Positions 1 through 6,390 of a stretch of DNA of 10,634 bases are shown piece after piece. The notes under the pieces are model-generated. The model had not been told where the DNA came from, searched no databases, and saw only the letters and a program-made list of their open reading frames with translations. The position numbers were made by a program, and so were the translations under genes. Position 1 is the stretch's first letter; each line of letters starts with the position of its first letter. Origin of the DNA: Clostridia bacterium (GTDB lineage: Bacteria; Bacillota; Clostridia; Christensenellales; UBA1242); the NCBI GenBank assembly GCA_016290255.1, contig JAEETG010000028.1, positions 1 through 10,634 on the forward strand, in the 5' to 3' direction.

Positions 1-393
1 AACAAACACAAAGCCGAAATGGAAGTTATGGTTAAAGTTCTTCTTGAAAAAGAAACAATCTATTCTCAAGAAGTTGACATGATTTTGGACGGCAAGAGTT
101 ATGAAGAAGTTATAGAGTTCATCAACAAGCGTCAAAAGGATCACGAAAAAGAAGATAGTGAAGCCAAAAAAGCAAAAGAAGAGCCAAAAGATAAAGCCAA
201 AGAAGAGGAAGAAAAAATTGAAAAAATTAGAAAAACGGCTTTAGATGCTTTTTATAACACAAATCAAGATGAGCCAGTTGAAGAGCCAAAAGAACAGGAA
301 AAAAACAAGAAAGAAGAAAAGAAGCAAGAAAAGAAAAGTGAAGAAGGCGTGAAAACAGAAAGTGACGATGACAACAAACAAGGTGAAAACTAA
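1..393 (+). CDS. ftsH: C-terminal end of a probable ATP-dependent zinc metalloprotease FtsH (5' part outside window)
   Basis: The frame is open from base 1 with no upstream stop, so this is the tail of a longer gene rather than a gene starting at the ATG at 19. The first ~45 residues contain LLEKETIYSQEVDMIL, which matches the end of the FtsH peptidase domain, where a helix with a 'LLE.ETLDAEQI..L' pattern is typical (compare LLEYETIDAPQIDDLM in E. coli FtsH). FtsH is a membrane-bound AAA+ zinc protease that degrades misfolded membrane proteins and short-lived regulators. The AAA+ module and the HExxH zinc site would lie upstream of the window. After about residue 45 the protein becomes a low-complexity Lys/Glu/Asp/Gln tail of about 85 residues ending in TAA; FtsH tails are variable and often charged. 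No terminator follows, so readthrough into the next gene is possible. The family call rests on a short segment. Confidence 0.7.
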   Translation, partial: NKHKAEMEVMVKVLLEKETIYSQEVDMILDGKSYEEVIEFINKRQKDHEKEDSEAKKAKEEPKDKAKEEEEKIEKIRKTALDAFYNTNQDEPVEEPKEQEKNKKEEKKQEKKSEEGVKTESDDDNKQGEN

Positions 394-403
394 ACTTAAG
401 CAC

Positions 404-432
404 TTGACTAATTGCGAAAAATCTATTATAAT
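404..432 (+). promoter_or_regulatory. Sigma-A type promoter for the membrane-anchored protein
   Basis: The -35 TTGACT is at 404-409 and a perfect -10 TATAAT at 427-432, with exactly 17 bases between. Predicted transcription start is near 439, giving a leader of about 31 bases that carries the AGGAG ribosome binding site at 456-460, 9 bases before the ATG at 470. Confidence 0.85.
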
Positions 433-469
433 AAACAAAAATCCAAAGGATATTTAGGAGCAAATAATT

Positions 470-1135
470 ATGAACGCTAAAAAGATTATCAGTTACACAT
501 TGCTAGCACTAATCACAGCAGTTTTAATTGTGGTTATTGTGCTTTCCTTTGTGTCTAAAAAACTTTCACCATCAATTTCCAGCATGGCTGTTGACAGTGC
601 CGCTGTTTCAAATCCAACAGAAATAACTGTTTCAAAATATGTTGATTCAAAAGAATATATCTATAGACTTCAAAAAGAAAAAATATCAACAGATGAAACA
701 ATTAAAAATGATTATAACCTTGTGTTAAACAAGTTTAACAACCTTGGATATTTCACATACATGCAACAACTTTTCTTGGGACTTGGTGATTTCAAACAAG
801 AAATTGTTTACGGAAAAACATCAAGCATTTCATCTCTTCACAAACAAACAGATGGATATTTGATTGAATTTGTTTACACAGATGGTCAAACTCTAAAGAA
901 CCCAGATGGTTCTGTTTACAAAGCAATCGATGGTAAAGAAATTGCTTTCACAAAATTAGACATTTTTGTTGACAGTTCAAATGAAGTTAGCACATACAAG
1001 ATTTACATCAAAACATATTCTGATGATAACACAGCAGTTAAGTATGTTTACAACATTTGTGCAAATGTTTCTGAATTGTATGGAATGGCACTTGAGTTTG
1101 ATGAAGCAGACAAAATGCAAGGAAAACTTTCTTAA
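470..1135 (+). CDS. Membrane-anchored extracytoplasmic protein of unknown function
   Basis: The 221-residue protein is not recognised. It starts with K4-K5 and then a strongly hydrophobic helix at about residues 6-28 (LLALITAVLIVVIVLSFV), which reads as an uncleaved signal anchor; there is no lipobox cysteine and no clear signal peptidase site. The rest, about residues 32-221, is soluble-looking, Thr/Ser/Tyr/Asp-rich with alternating polar and hydrophobic stretches suggesting beta structure (for example residues around EIVYGKTSSI and YKIYIKTYSDD), and should lie outside the cell. The start is fixed by AGGAG at 456-460 and a very good promoter at 404-432. A hairpin terminator follows directly, so it is a single-gene unit. 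Its position after the FtsH-like gene gives no firm clue to function. Function unknown. Confidence 0.85.
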   Translation: MNAKKIISYTLLALITAVLIVVIVLSFVSKKLSPSISSMAVDSAAVSNPTEITVSKYVDSKEYIYRLQKEKISTDETIKNDYNLVLNKFNNLGYFTYMQQLFLGLGDFKQEIVYGKTSSISSLHKQTDGYLIEFVYTDGQTLKNPDGSVYKAIDGKEIAFTKLDIFVDSSNEVSTYKIYIKTYSDDNTAVKYVYNICANVSELYGMALEFDEADKMQGKLS

Positions 1136-1139
1136 TAAT

Positions 1140-1170
1140 AAGAGTAGCAAAACGCTACTTTTATTTTTTT
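1140..1170 (+). terminator. Intrinsic terminator
   Basis: Stem A1140-C1148 pairs with G1154-T1162 (AAGAGTAGC core against GCTACTTTT, one G.T pair) around an AAAAC loop, followed by a T-rich run to 1170. It lies 4 bases after the TAA of the preceding gene. Confidence 0.85.
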
Positions 1171-1184
1171 GTGTTCATTTTTGT

Positions 1185-1213
1185 TTTACTTATAAAAAAT
1201 AATAAGTTATAAT
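1185..1213 (+). promoter_or_regulatory. Promoter for the acetate-CoA ligase gene
   Basis: The -10 is a perfect TATAAT at 1208-1213. The -35 is a weaker TTTACT at 1185-1190, 17 bases upstream. Predicted start near 1220 gives a leader of about 24 bases with the ribosome binding site GTAGGTG at 1233-1239. Confidence 0.7.
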
Positions 1214-1243
1214 TAAGTAGTTAAAAGAAAAAGTAGGTGCAAA

Positions 1244-3352
1244 ATGAGAAGATTAGATAAAATTATGTATCCAGAAAGCGTTGCCATAATTGGCGCAAGC
1301 GAAAAGGAAGGAAGTGTTGGAAACGAACTCCTAAAAAGAATGCTTGAGTTTAAGTATAATGGAAAAATATACCCAATTAACCCAAAATACACAAGCATTA
1401 ACAATATCAAATGTTACGCAAAAATCACAGATGTTTTGGGAGGAATTGACCTTGCAATCATTGCCGTTCCAGCAAAGTTTGTTGGAGGTGTTTTGGACGA
1501 GTGCCATTTGGCTCAGGTTGACAACATCATCATTGTTTCAAGCGGTTTTAAGGAAATTGGTGGTGAGGGGCTTGAACTTGAAAAAGAACTTCAAGACAAA
1601 ATTGAAAAATACAACATGACAATTGTTGGTCCAAACTGCTTAGGAGTTTTCAATGCTGATGGAAAACTCAACTTTGATGGTTGTTTTGCGCCAACAGTTC
1701 CAATGGTTGGAAACATTGGTTTTGCAACTCAATCAGGTGCTCTTGCTGGTGGTGTTTTTAACATAAGTGAAGCAAAAAGAGTTGGTTTCGGGCAAATGGT
1801 GTCACTTGGAAACCAAACAGATGTTGACGCCCTAGATGTTTTGGAACAATGGGAAAGTGATGACAACATCGATGAAATTATGTTATATCTTGAAAGCATC
1901 CAAAACCCAGCAAAATTCAGAAAAGTTGCAACAAGAGTTGCAAGGAAGAAACCAATTTTGGCAATAAAGTCGGGAAGAAGTGCACAAGGGGCAAAAGCAG
2001 CAGCTTCTCACACAGGCTCACTTGCTGGTTCTGATAGTGCTGCAAATGGGCTTTTGGAAAGTTGCGGAATTGTTAGAGAATATTCTTTAAGAGAAATGTT
2101 CAACGATGCTCAAGTTTTGGAAAAATGTGGGCTTCCAAAAGGGAAGAGGCTTGGAATTCTCACAAACGCTGGCGGTCCTGGAATTCTTGCAACAGACAGT
2201 GCATCAGATTATGGATTGGAAGTTCCAACATTTAGTGATGAATTGCAAGAAAAGTTAAAGAAAATCACAATGCCACAGGCAAGCAGAAAAAACCCTGTTG
2301 ATTTGGTTGCAAGTTGCCCAATGGAAGATTATATAAACGTTGCAAACGAAGTTTTGAAAAGTGATGAAATAGACATGCTTTTGGTTATCTATTTATATAT
2401 CACTGGCAGGCATGACATGGACATTCAAAGAAACCTTGAAGAATTAAAGAAAAAATATCCACAAAAACCAATTGTTGTGTCATATATGACAACGCCAGAT
2501 TTCTTTGAAAAAGTTAAAAAGGAAATCAAGAACCCAGGGGTTCCAATGTTTGATGATGTGAGTGACGCAATTAGAGGGCTATCTCTTCTTGTGAAACGTA
2601 AACAATCCTTGGCGGACATAAAGGCAAAAACCCCAGTGTTTGATGTGAAGAAAGATGCTGTTGACAAGATTTTTGCAAAGGCAAAGAAAGAGGCAAGAAC
2701 ACTTCTCACAACAAAAGAAAGTTTGGAAGCACTAAAAAGTTATGGTCTTTTGGAGCCACAATGGGGTTCAGCACTAAACATTGCACAAGCTGAAAAGATT
2801 GCAAAGAAAATTGGATATCCTCTTGTTCTAAAAATGTCATCAAAAACAATCAGCCACAAAACAGATTTTGGTGGAGTTATTGTTGGAATAAAGAACTTAG
2901 AAGAACTTAAAAAAGCATTCACATCTTTGGAAACAAAATGTAAAGAAGCAGGAGTTTGGAACTCTGTTGACGGAATTATTGTGATGCAGCATATTAAAGG
3001 CAGTGGAAGAGAACTTGTTGCTGGAATCGCTGAAAACGGAAATTATGGTCACCAAATCATGTTTGGTATTGGCGGAATTTTTGTTGAAGCCTTAAAAGAA
3101 GTTTGCTTTAGGCCTTGCCCACTAAATATGCGTGATGCTGATGCTCTCATAAACTCAACCAAGGCAAAAAGCATTATGGGTAACATTAGAGGCAAAAAGG
3201 CTGTTGACACTGAAGTTGTTAAAAACAGCCTCCTAAAACTCAGTCAATTTGTGTCTGATTTTAAGTGTGTGAAAGAATTAGACATCAACCCATTTATGAT
3301 TAGTGAAGACGGAAAATTTTTAACAGTTGACGCAAGAATTGTCACAAAATAA
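1244..3352 (+). CDS. Acetate-CoA ligase (ADP-forming), single-chain alpha-beta fusion
   Basis: The 702-residue cytoplasmic enzyme converts acyl-CoA (typically acetyl-CoA) + ADP + phosphate to acid + ATP + CoA, a substrate-level phosphorylation step. Domains in order: an N-terminal Rossmann CoA-binding domain (AIIGASEKEGSVG, glycines from G17), succinyl-CoA-synthetase-like CoA-ligase domains with GPNCLGVFN, the phosphohistidine loop SHTGSLAG with catalytic His256, NAGGPG at 308-313 and NPVDL, then a C-terminal ATP-grasp domain from about 480. That domain has VLK at 528-530, ISHKTDFGG with His538 (the second conserved histidine of the family) and ELDINPF near 678-684. Length and order match the fused alpha-beta form; all key residues are present. 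The start follows AGGTG at 1235-1239 and is preceded by a promoter. It is flanked by terminators, so it is monocistronic. Acetate is the default substrate; other acyl-CoAs, or a protein-acetyltransferase-type relative, are less likely given its intact catalytic set. Confidence 0.93.
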   Translation: MRRLDKIMYPESVAIIGASEKEGSVGNELLKRMLEFKYNGKIYPINPKYTSINNIKCYAKITDVLGGIDLAIIAVPAKFVGGVLDECHLAQVDNIIIVSSGFKEIGGEGLELEKELQDKIEKYNMTIVGPNCLGVFNADGKLNFDGCFAPTVPMVGNIGFATQSGALAGGVFNISEAKRVGFGQMVSLGNQTDVDALDVLEQWESDDNIDEIMLYLESIQNPAKFRKVATRVARKKPILAIKSGRSAQGAKAAASHTGSLAGSDSAANGLLESCGIVREYSLREMFNDAQVLEKCGLPKGKRLGILTNAGGPGILATDSASDYGLEVPTFSDELQEKLKKITMPQASRKNPVDLVASCPMEDYINVANEVLKSDEIDMLLVIYLYITGRHDMDIQRNLEELKKKYPQKPIVVSYMTTPDFFEKVKKEIKNPGVPMFDDVSDAIRGLSLLVKRKQSLADIKAKTPVFDVKKDAVDKIFAKAKKEARTLLTTKESLEALKSYGLLEPQWGSALNIAQAEKIAKKIGYPLVLKMSSKTISHKTDFGGVIVGIKNLEELKKAFTSLETKCKEAGVWNSVDGIIVMQHIKGSGRELVAGIAENGNYGHQIMFGIGGIFVEALKEVCFRPCPLNMRDADALINSTKAKSIMGNIRGKKAVDTEVVKNSLLKLSQFVSDFKCVKELDINPFMISEDGKFLTVDARIVTK

Positions 3353-3353
3353 C

Positions 3354-3406
3354 AAAAAACACCCAACAAAGTGTGAAAATTTATGCACTTACATGGGTGT
3401 TTTTTT
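3354..3406 (+). terminator. Two-tier intrinsic terminator after the acetate-CoA ligase gene
   Basis: The outer stem AAAAAACACCCA (3354-3365) pairs with TGGGTGTTTTTT (3394-3405). A symmetric ACA/ACA internal loop separates it from the inner stem AAGTG (3369-3373) and CACTT (3386-3390). The 3' arm runs into seven T to 3406. Confidence 0.88.
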
Positions 3407-3420
3407 AATTTTTAAAAAAC

Positions 3421-3449
3421 TTGCAAAAATTTTTTTAATGTGCTATTAT
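3421..3449 (+). promoter_or_regulatory. Promoter of the radical SAM gene, positioned for a leaderless mRNA
   Basis: The -35 TTGCAA is at 3421-3426, the -10 TATTAT at 3444-3449, spacer 17, with an extended TGC just before the -10. The expected transcription start (7 bases past the -10) falls at 3456, which is the A of the likely start codon. No Shine-Dalgarno sequence is seen upstream of it. Confidence 0.7.
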
Positions 3450-3455
3450 ATTTTT

Positions 3456-4340
3456 ATGGAAAGTTTTTGTAAACAATGCCCAAGGCATTGTAAAGTGAAT
3501 AGGAAAGAAAGTGTTGGCTTTTGTGGGGCAAAAAATTTTTGCCAAATTTCAAAGGTTATGTTTCATCATTGGGAAGAGCCAGTTATTTCTGGTGGAGAAA
3601 AAGATGCTGGAAGTGGGGCAATATTTTTTTCTCACTGCAACCTAAAATGTGTGTATTGCCAAAATTATGAAATAAGCCATTTTGATGTTGGAAAATCGTG
3701 CATTGATGCTGAACTTGCAATGATTTTTAGGGATTTGGAGCAAAATGGGGCACTAAACATAAATTTGGTTACTCCAACACACTACGCACAAAACATAATT
3801 AATGCCCTAAAAATTTATAGGCCAAAAATTCCAATTGTTTATAACACTGGTGGATATGATAGCCCAGAAATGCTAAAGAAACTAAAAAACTATGTTGATG
3901 TCTATTTAACTGATTTCAAATATTATGACAATGCTTTGGCGGAAAAATATTCAAGTGCTCCAAAATATTTGGAAAACATTAAAAAGTGTTTGCGTATTAT
4001 GAGAGAAAATTGCCCGGAAGATATTGTTGAAAATGGACTTATGAAAAAGGGGATTATAGTTCGTCATCTAATTCTTCCAAATCACACAGACGACAGCATC
4101 AAAGTTTTGGATGAAATAAAAAACATTTTGGGTGAAAAAACATACATAAGTTTAATGAGCCAATACACACCTCACGGAAAAGCTTGTGATTTTGAGGAAA
4201 TCAACAGAAAGCTAAAACCACTTGAATATAAAAGAGTGAAAAACCACCTAATTAAATTAGGCTTTATAAATGGCTTTGTGCAAGAACTAGAAAGTGCAAC
4301 AGAAGAGTATATTCCAGATTTTGAAACAAAAGAAAATTAA
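3456..4340 (+). CDS. Radical SAM protein of the PflX type (pyruvate formate-lyase activating enzyme-like)
   Basis: The 294-residue protein carries the radical SAM motif CNLKCVYC (C61, C65, C68), which binds a 4Fe-4S cluster that cleaves S-adenosylmethionine. The next residues, QNYEIS, and the blocks NLVTPTHY, PIVYNTGGYD, YLTDFKY, IVRHLILPN and SLMSQYTPHG are hallmarks of the PflX-like family (COG1313 type). An N-terminal cluster CKQCPRHC plus C23 (C5, C8, C12, C23) may hold a further metal site. Members are annotated as activating-enzyme homologues, but their substrates are not established, and no glycyl-radical enzyme is encoded here. I chose the ATG at 3456 because family members begin just before the Cys cluster; the frame stays open further upstream, but that part runs through the terminator and promoter. 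ATG 3438 is the only close alternative. Neither has a ribosome binding site. Monocistronic. Confidence 0.9.
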   Translation: MESFCKQCPRHCKVNRKESVGFCGAKNFCQISKVMFHHWEEPVISGGEKDAGSGAIFFSHCNLKCVYCQNYEISHFDVGKSCIDAELAMIFRDLEQNGALNINLVTPTHYAQNIINALKIYRPKIPIVYNTGGYDSPEMLKKLKNYVDVYLTDFKYYDNALAEKYSSAPKYLENIKKCLRIMRENCPEDIVENGLMKKGIIVRHLILPNHTDDSIKVLDEIKNILGEKTYISLMSQYTPHGKACDFEEINRKLKPLEYKRVKNHLIKLGFINGFVQELESATEEYIPDFETKEN

Positions 4341-4368
4341 AAACTCTATCATTTTTGATAGAGTTTTT
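4339..4368. terminator. Bidirectional terminator between convergent genes
   Basis: A 13-bp stem (4339-4351 with 4356-4368, core CTCTATCA/TGATAGAG) has a TTTT loop, with an A run on the left and a T run on the right. It therefore works as a terminator for the rightward radical SAM gene and for the leftward acetyltransferase gene, whose stop codon is at 4370-4372. Confidence 0.88.
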
Positions 4369-4369
4369 G

Positions 4370-4825
4370 TTAATCTCCCAAAGTTTTTGGACTTTTTGAT
4401 TGTGATTTTTTTCTGTTATTTAAGTAGTCTTCTTTTGTTAGAGAATATTCCATTGAATCATGTGAATCAGGTTCCATTTCTTTAAAGCCCATTTTTGTTG
4501 CGATTTTTCTGCTTGGAATGTTTGATAGTCCAATAGACAAAACAACTCTGTTTGTTTCAATTCCTGTGCCAATTCTTTGGCATGCTTCGTCCATTTCGCC
4601 ATCAACAAAAACCTTTTCAAGAAGGGTTTCCAAAAGTGAACTTGCAATTCCTTGGTTGCGGCACTCAGGCAAAACTGCGGTGTCTATTGCAACACATTTT
4701 TGCCATTTGTCTATGTGGGCTTTTGCATATCCAACAGGTGTTTGAAACATGTCGGCTCTAAGAGTTAAGCTTGCTGTGTCGAATTCATATTTAACTCCTG
4801 ATGAAATGATTCTTAAGTTTTCCAT
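4370..4825 (-). CDS. GNAT-family N-acetyltransferase
   Basis: The 151-residue protein would transfer an acetyl group from acetyl-CoA to an amine; the acceptor cannot be told. The acetyl-CoA binding motif A is clear: AVLPECRNQGIASSLLE with R56, Q58, G59 and A61 in the R/Q-x-x-G-x-A pattern after a beta strand (residues 45-51). Motif B is also present: N102, S105 and the closing KMGF at 111-114. The size is normal for a single-domain GNAT; the C-terminus adds a Lys/Ser-rich tail of about 15 residues. The start is set by AGGAG on the minus strand (4833-4837), 7 bases before the ATG. Only 28 bases separate it from the upstream gene, with no terminator and no good promoter between, so it is the last gene of the leftward operon. 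It ends in TAA just beside the shared terminator. Confidence 0.88.
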   Translation of the reverse strand: MENLRIISSGVKYEFDTASLTLRADMFQTPVGYAKAHIDKWQKCVAIDTAVLPECRNQGIASSLLETLLEKVFVDGEMDEACQRIGTGIETNRVVLSIGLSNIPSRKIATKMGFKEMEPDSHDSMEYSLTKEDYLNNRKKSQSKSPKTLGD

Positions 4826-4853
4826 GATTTTTCTCCTATAATTATGTCTTTTT

Positions 4854-5582
4854 CTATTTGTTATCCATTGTGGAACTTTTTGTTGTTTTTGGGGTAAAAA
4901 AACTCACCAGTCTATTCCTTTTTGTTGTTTGAATTGGAATGAGGTTTTGGCATAACTTATATGCATTTTGCGTTGCCGATCTAACAGATAGGCTATGAAG
5001 CAAATCCTCAAGTAAAGCATCAAAAACAGGCAACTCTTCTTTTGGAAATGGTTTGTTTAGTTCTGTGTTGATTTCTTTGTTATTTGCTGCGTTGCGCAAC
5101 ATAAACTGTTTGACGTTCTTTTTAAAAAGTAAGCTGCTTTTTTCAAGAGTTTTAAGTTCTTTTGCAATGCTAATTTCATCTATTTTACTCTTTGCATTGC
5201 CGTCATTAAAAAACGCCAAACACACAATTCTTTGTTCCTCTTTTGTGAGAAACGGTGAGTTTGTGATTGATTGCAAATATTTGCTTTGTTTGTGAGCCTC
5301 CAAAAGGCTTGGCCTATCTTCGATGTTTGCTGGTTTTATTGATGAAAAAACATTAACTAGGTCGTTTTGCTCGTTTGAAGCAATCTCATATTCTTGCTTA
5401 AAAAGTGCGGCTGCACTTTTGATGAGATTTGCAAGATGCGAGTCCAAAGTTTTAACGTCTTCTTCCATCAAGTTTTCAAAAAGGGCCTGCAAAAATTCTT
5501 TGGCATCAATAACAAAAAATGTTTGTTCGCACATTTTTTGTCTTTCAAAACCTTTTTCAGTTATTTTGAATATTGTTTGCAT
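4854..5582 (-). CDS. Unrecognised cytoplasmic helical protein, second gene of the leftward operon
   Basis: The 242-residue protein matches no family I know. No signal peptide or membrane segment is visible; it is predicted mostly alpha-helical, rich in Lys, Leu, Glu and Asn, with a basic Ser/Thr-rich C-terminal tail (residues about 215-242). Residues 22-65 (around FFVID, EFLQALF, SAAALFKQEY) line up with residues 18-60 of the product of the gene just upstream, with about 13 identical positions and a single one-residue gap, and both later show a short block ending in FF after an E-rich helix. The two are probably diverged paralogues. The start follows a minus-strand AAGGA at 5592-5596, 9 bases upstream, inside the end of the preceding gene; only 3 bases separate the two, so translation is likely coupled. 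It is one of few genes here to end in TAG. Function unknown. Confidence 0.82.
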   Translation of the reverse strand: MQTIFKITEKGFERQKMCEQTFFVIDAKEFLQALFENLMEEDVKTLDSHLANLIKSAAALFKQEYEIASNEQNDLVNVFSSIKPANIEDRPSLLEAHKQSKYLQSITNSPFLTKEEQRIVCLAFFNDGNAKSKIDEISIAKELKTLEKSSLLFKKNVKQFMLRNAANNKEINTELNKPFPKEELPVFDALLEDLLHSLSVRSATQNAYKLCQNLIPIQTTKRNRLVSFFTPKTTKSSTMDNK

Positions 5583-5585
5583 GTT

Positions 5586-6251
5586 TTATAATCCTTTTTC
5601 TTCTGTTGTTGTTTTGTCACCAGATATGCGAGTTTTGATTTTTTCAACAATTGACTTAACAGGATAGCTATATGTGTATTGAGCATTTGCCAAACTTGTT
5701 GAAAGAGTAACGCAAGATTTGATTTGTCCATCCAGCATTCTTTCATTTTTCTTGTTTATTTCATCTTCTTTTGCAAACAATTTGCTTTGCCTATCAAACA
5801 AGGCGTCTTGTTCTTTTTTGGATTCGGCAAAAAACAATTGCCAAGTTATTTCTCTTATTTCCTCTGAGGCTGGATTTGCAGGCAAATCCACTGGAGATTC
5901 AATCTTTCGCAAAATCTTTTTTGCAAAGTTATAACTTGTTTTTGTTAGTTCTTTCAACTCAGTTTTTGTCATTTTGTCTATTTTGCTTTTATATTGTTGC
6001 TCTTCGTCTAGCGCAAGCTCAAGCACAGATTGTGTGTTGGATGTGTCAAGAGATGCAAGGGCTTTGTTGTCATATTCTGTTTTGGCGAGCATGGCTGCAT
6101 CAGACAAAATGTCTTTTGTTTTGTCGTCGAGATCAAATTGTTCGTCGTGGTGAAGATATGAAAACACATACAAAAAGTGTAAGCCATCAATAAAATCATA
6201 TTGTTTTGTTCTTTGCTTAACTGGTTTTGAGTTTTCGCTGTTTTTTAACAT
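5586..6251 (-). CDS. Unrecognised cytoplasmic helical protein, first gene of the leftward operon
   Basis: The 221-residue protein is not recognised. It lacks signal or membrane segments and is highly charged and helical, with a Lys/Glu-rich, possibly coiled-coil part at about residues 147-170 (SKLFAKEDEINKKNER). Residues 18-60 (YDFID, HFLYVF, DAAMLAKTEY) resemble the same region of the downstream gene product. I chose the ATG at 6251 rather than the GTG at 6260: the GTG overlaps the Shine-Dalgarno AAGGGG (minus strand, 6260-6265), which sits 8 bases before the ATG. A strong promoter lies just upstream (6281-6309), with a leader of about 23 bases, making this the lead gene of a three-gene unit with its neighbour and the GNAT enzyme. 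Co-transcription suggests a shared process, perhaps with acetylation of one of these proteins, but that is speculation. Confidence 0.82.
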   Translation of the reverse strand: MLKNSENSKPVKQRTKQYDFIDGLHFLYVFSYLHHDEQFDLDDKTKDILSDAAMLAKTEYDNKALASLDTSNTQSVLELALDEEQQYKSKIDKMTKTELKELTKTSYNFAKKILRKIESPVDLPANPASEEIREITWQLFFAESKKEQDALFDRQSKLFAKEDEINKKNERMLDGQIKSCVTLSTSLANAQYTYSYPVKSIVEKIKTRISGDKTTTEEKGL

Positions 6252-6280
6252 TTTTATCACCCCTTAAATGTTACACTTAG

Positions 6281-6309
6281 ATTATATCACAAGTAAACAA
6301 ATATTTCAA
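6281..6309 (-). promoter_or_regulatory. Promoter of the leftward three-gene operon
   Basis: Read on the minus strand, the -35 TTGAAA (6304-6309) and perfect -10 TATAAT (6281-6286) are 17 bases apart, with an extended TGA before the -10. Start is predicted near 6274, about 23 bases before the ATG at 6251. Confidence 0.85.
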
Positions 6310-6332
6310 TATGTAATTTTAAAACAATTGCA

Positions 6333-6362
6333 TTTACTTGACTTTTTTGCCTATTTTATAAT
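6333..6362 (+). promoter_or_regulatory. Divergent promoter for the ABC transporter gene
   Basis: TTTACT at 6333-6338 and TATAAT at 6357-6362 are 18 bases apart and give a leader of about 22 bases. A better -35 match, TTGACT at 6338-6343, overlaps but would need a poor -10 (ATAAAT, 6361-6366). The exact pair is therefore uncertain. The -35 lies 24 bases from the -35 of the opposing promoter. Confidence 0.6.
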
Positions 6363-6390
6363 AAATTATTTATATAATTGGGGGAGAAAA

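Noticed and set aside
227..463. Minus-strand frames opposite the FtsH-like tail that look like membrane proteins.
   Set aside because: The Phe/Leu-rich translation simply mirrors the Lys/Glu codons of the tail; no start signals.
3327..3455. Upstream extension of the radical SAM reading frame starting at 3327.
   Set aside because: It begins inside the end of the ligase gene and runs through that gene's terminator and the new promoter; family members start at the Cys cluster.
5053..6193. Several plus-strand open frames opposite the leftward operon.
   Set aside because: No ribosome binding sites or promoters; their Phe/Leu/Cys/Ser-rich translations are typical antisense shadows of Lys/Glu-rich genes.
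6252..6260. GTG start at 6260 for the first gene of the leftward operon.
   Set aside because: The GTG overlaps the Shine-Dalgarno sequence that serves the ATG at 6251 with ideal 8-base spacing.
6364..6379. Inverted repeat AATTAT/ATAATT with a 4-base spacer between the ABC promoter and its start codon, considered as an operator.
   Set aside because: It is made only of A and T in very AT-rich DNA and is short, so chance is the simpler explanation.
6268..6390. Upstream extension of the ABC transporter frame starting at 6268.
   Set aside because: It covers both divergent promoters and lacks a ribosome binding site, while the ATG at 6391 has GGGGGAG and starts right at the ATPase domain.
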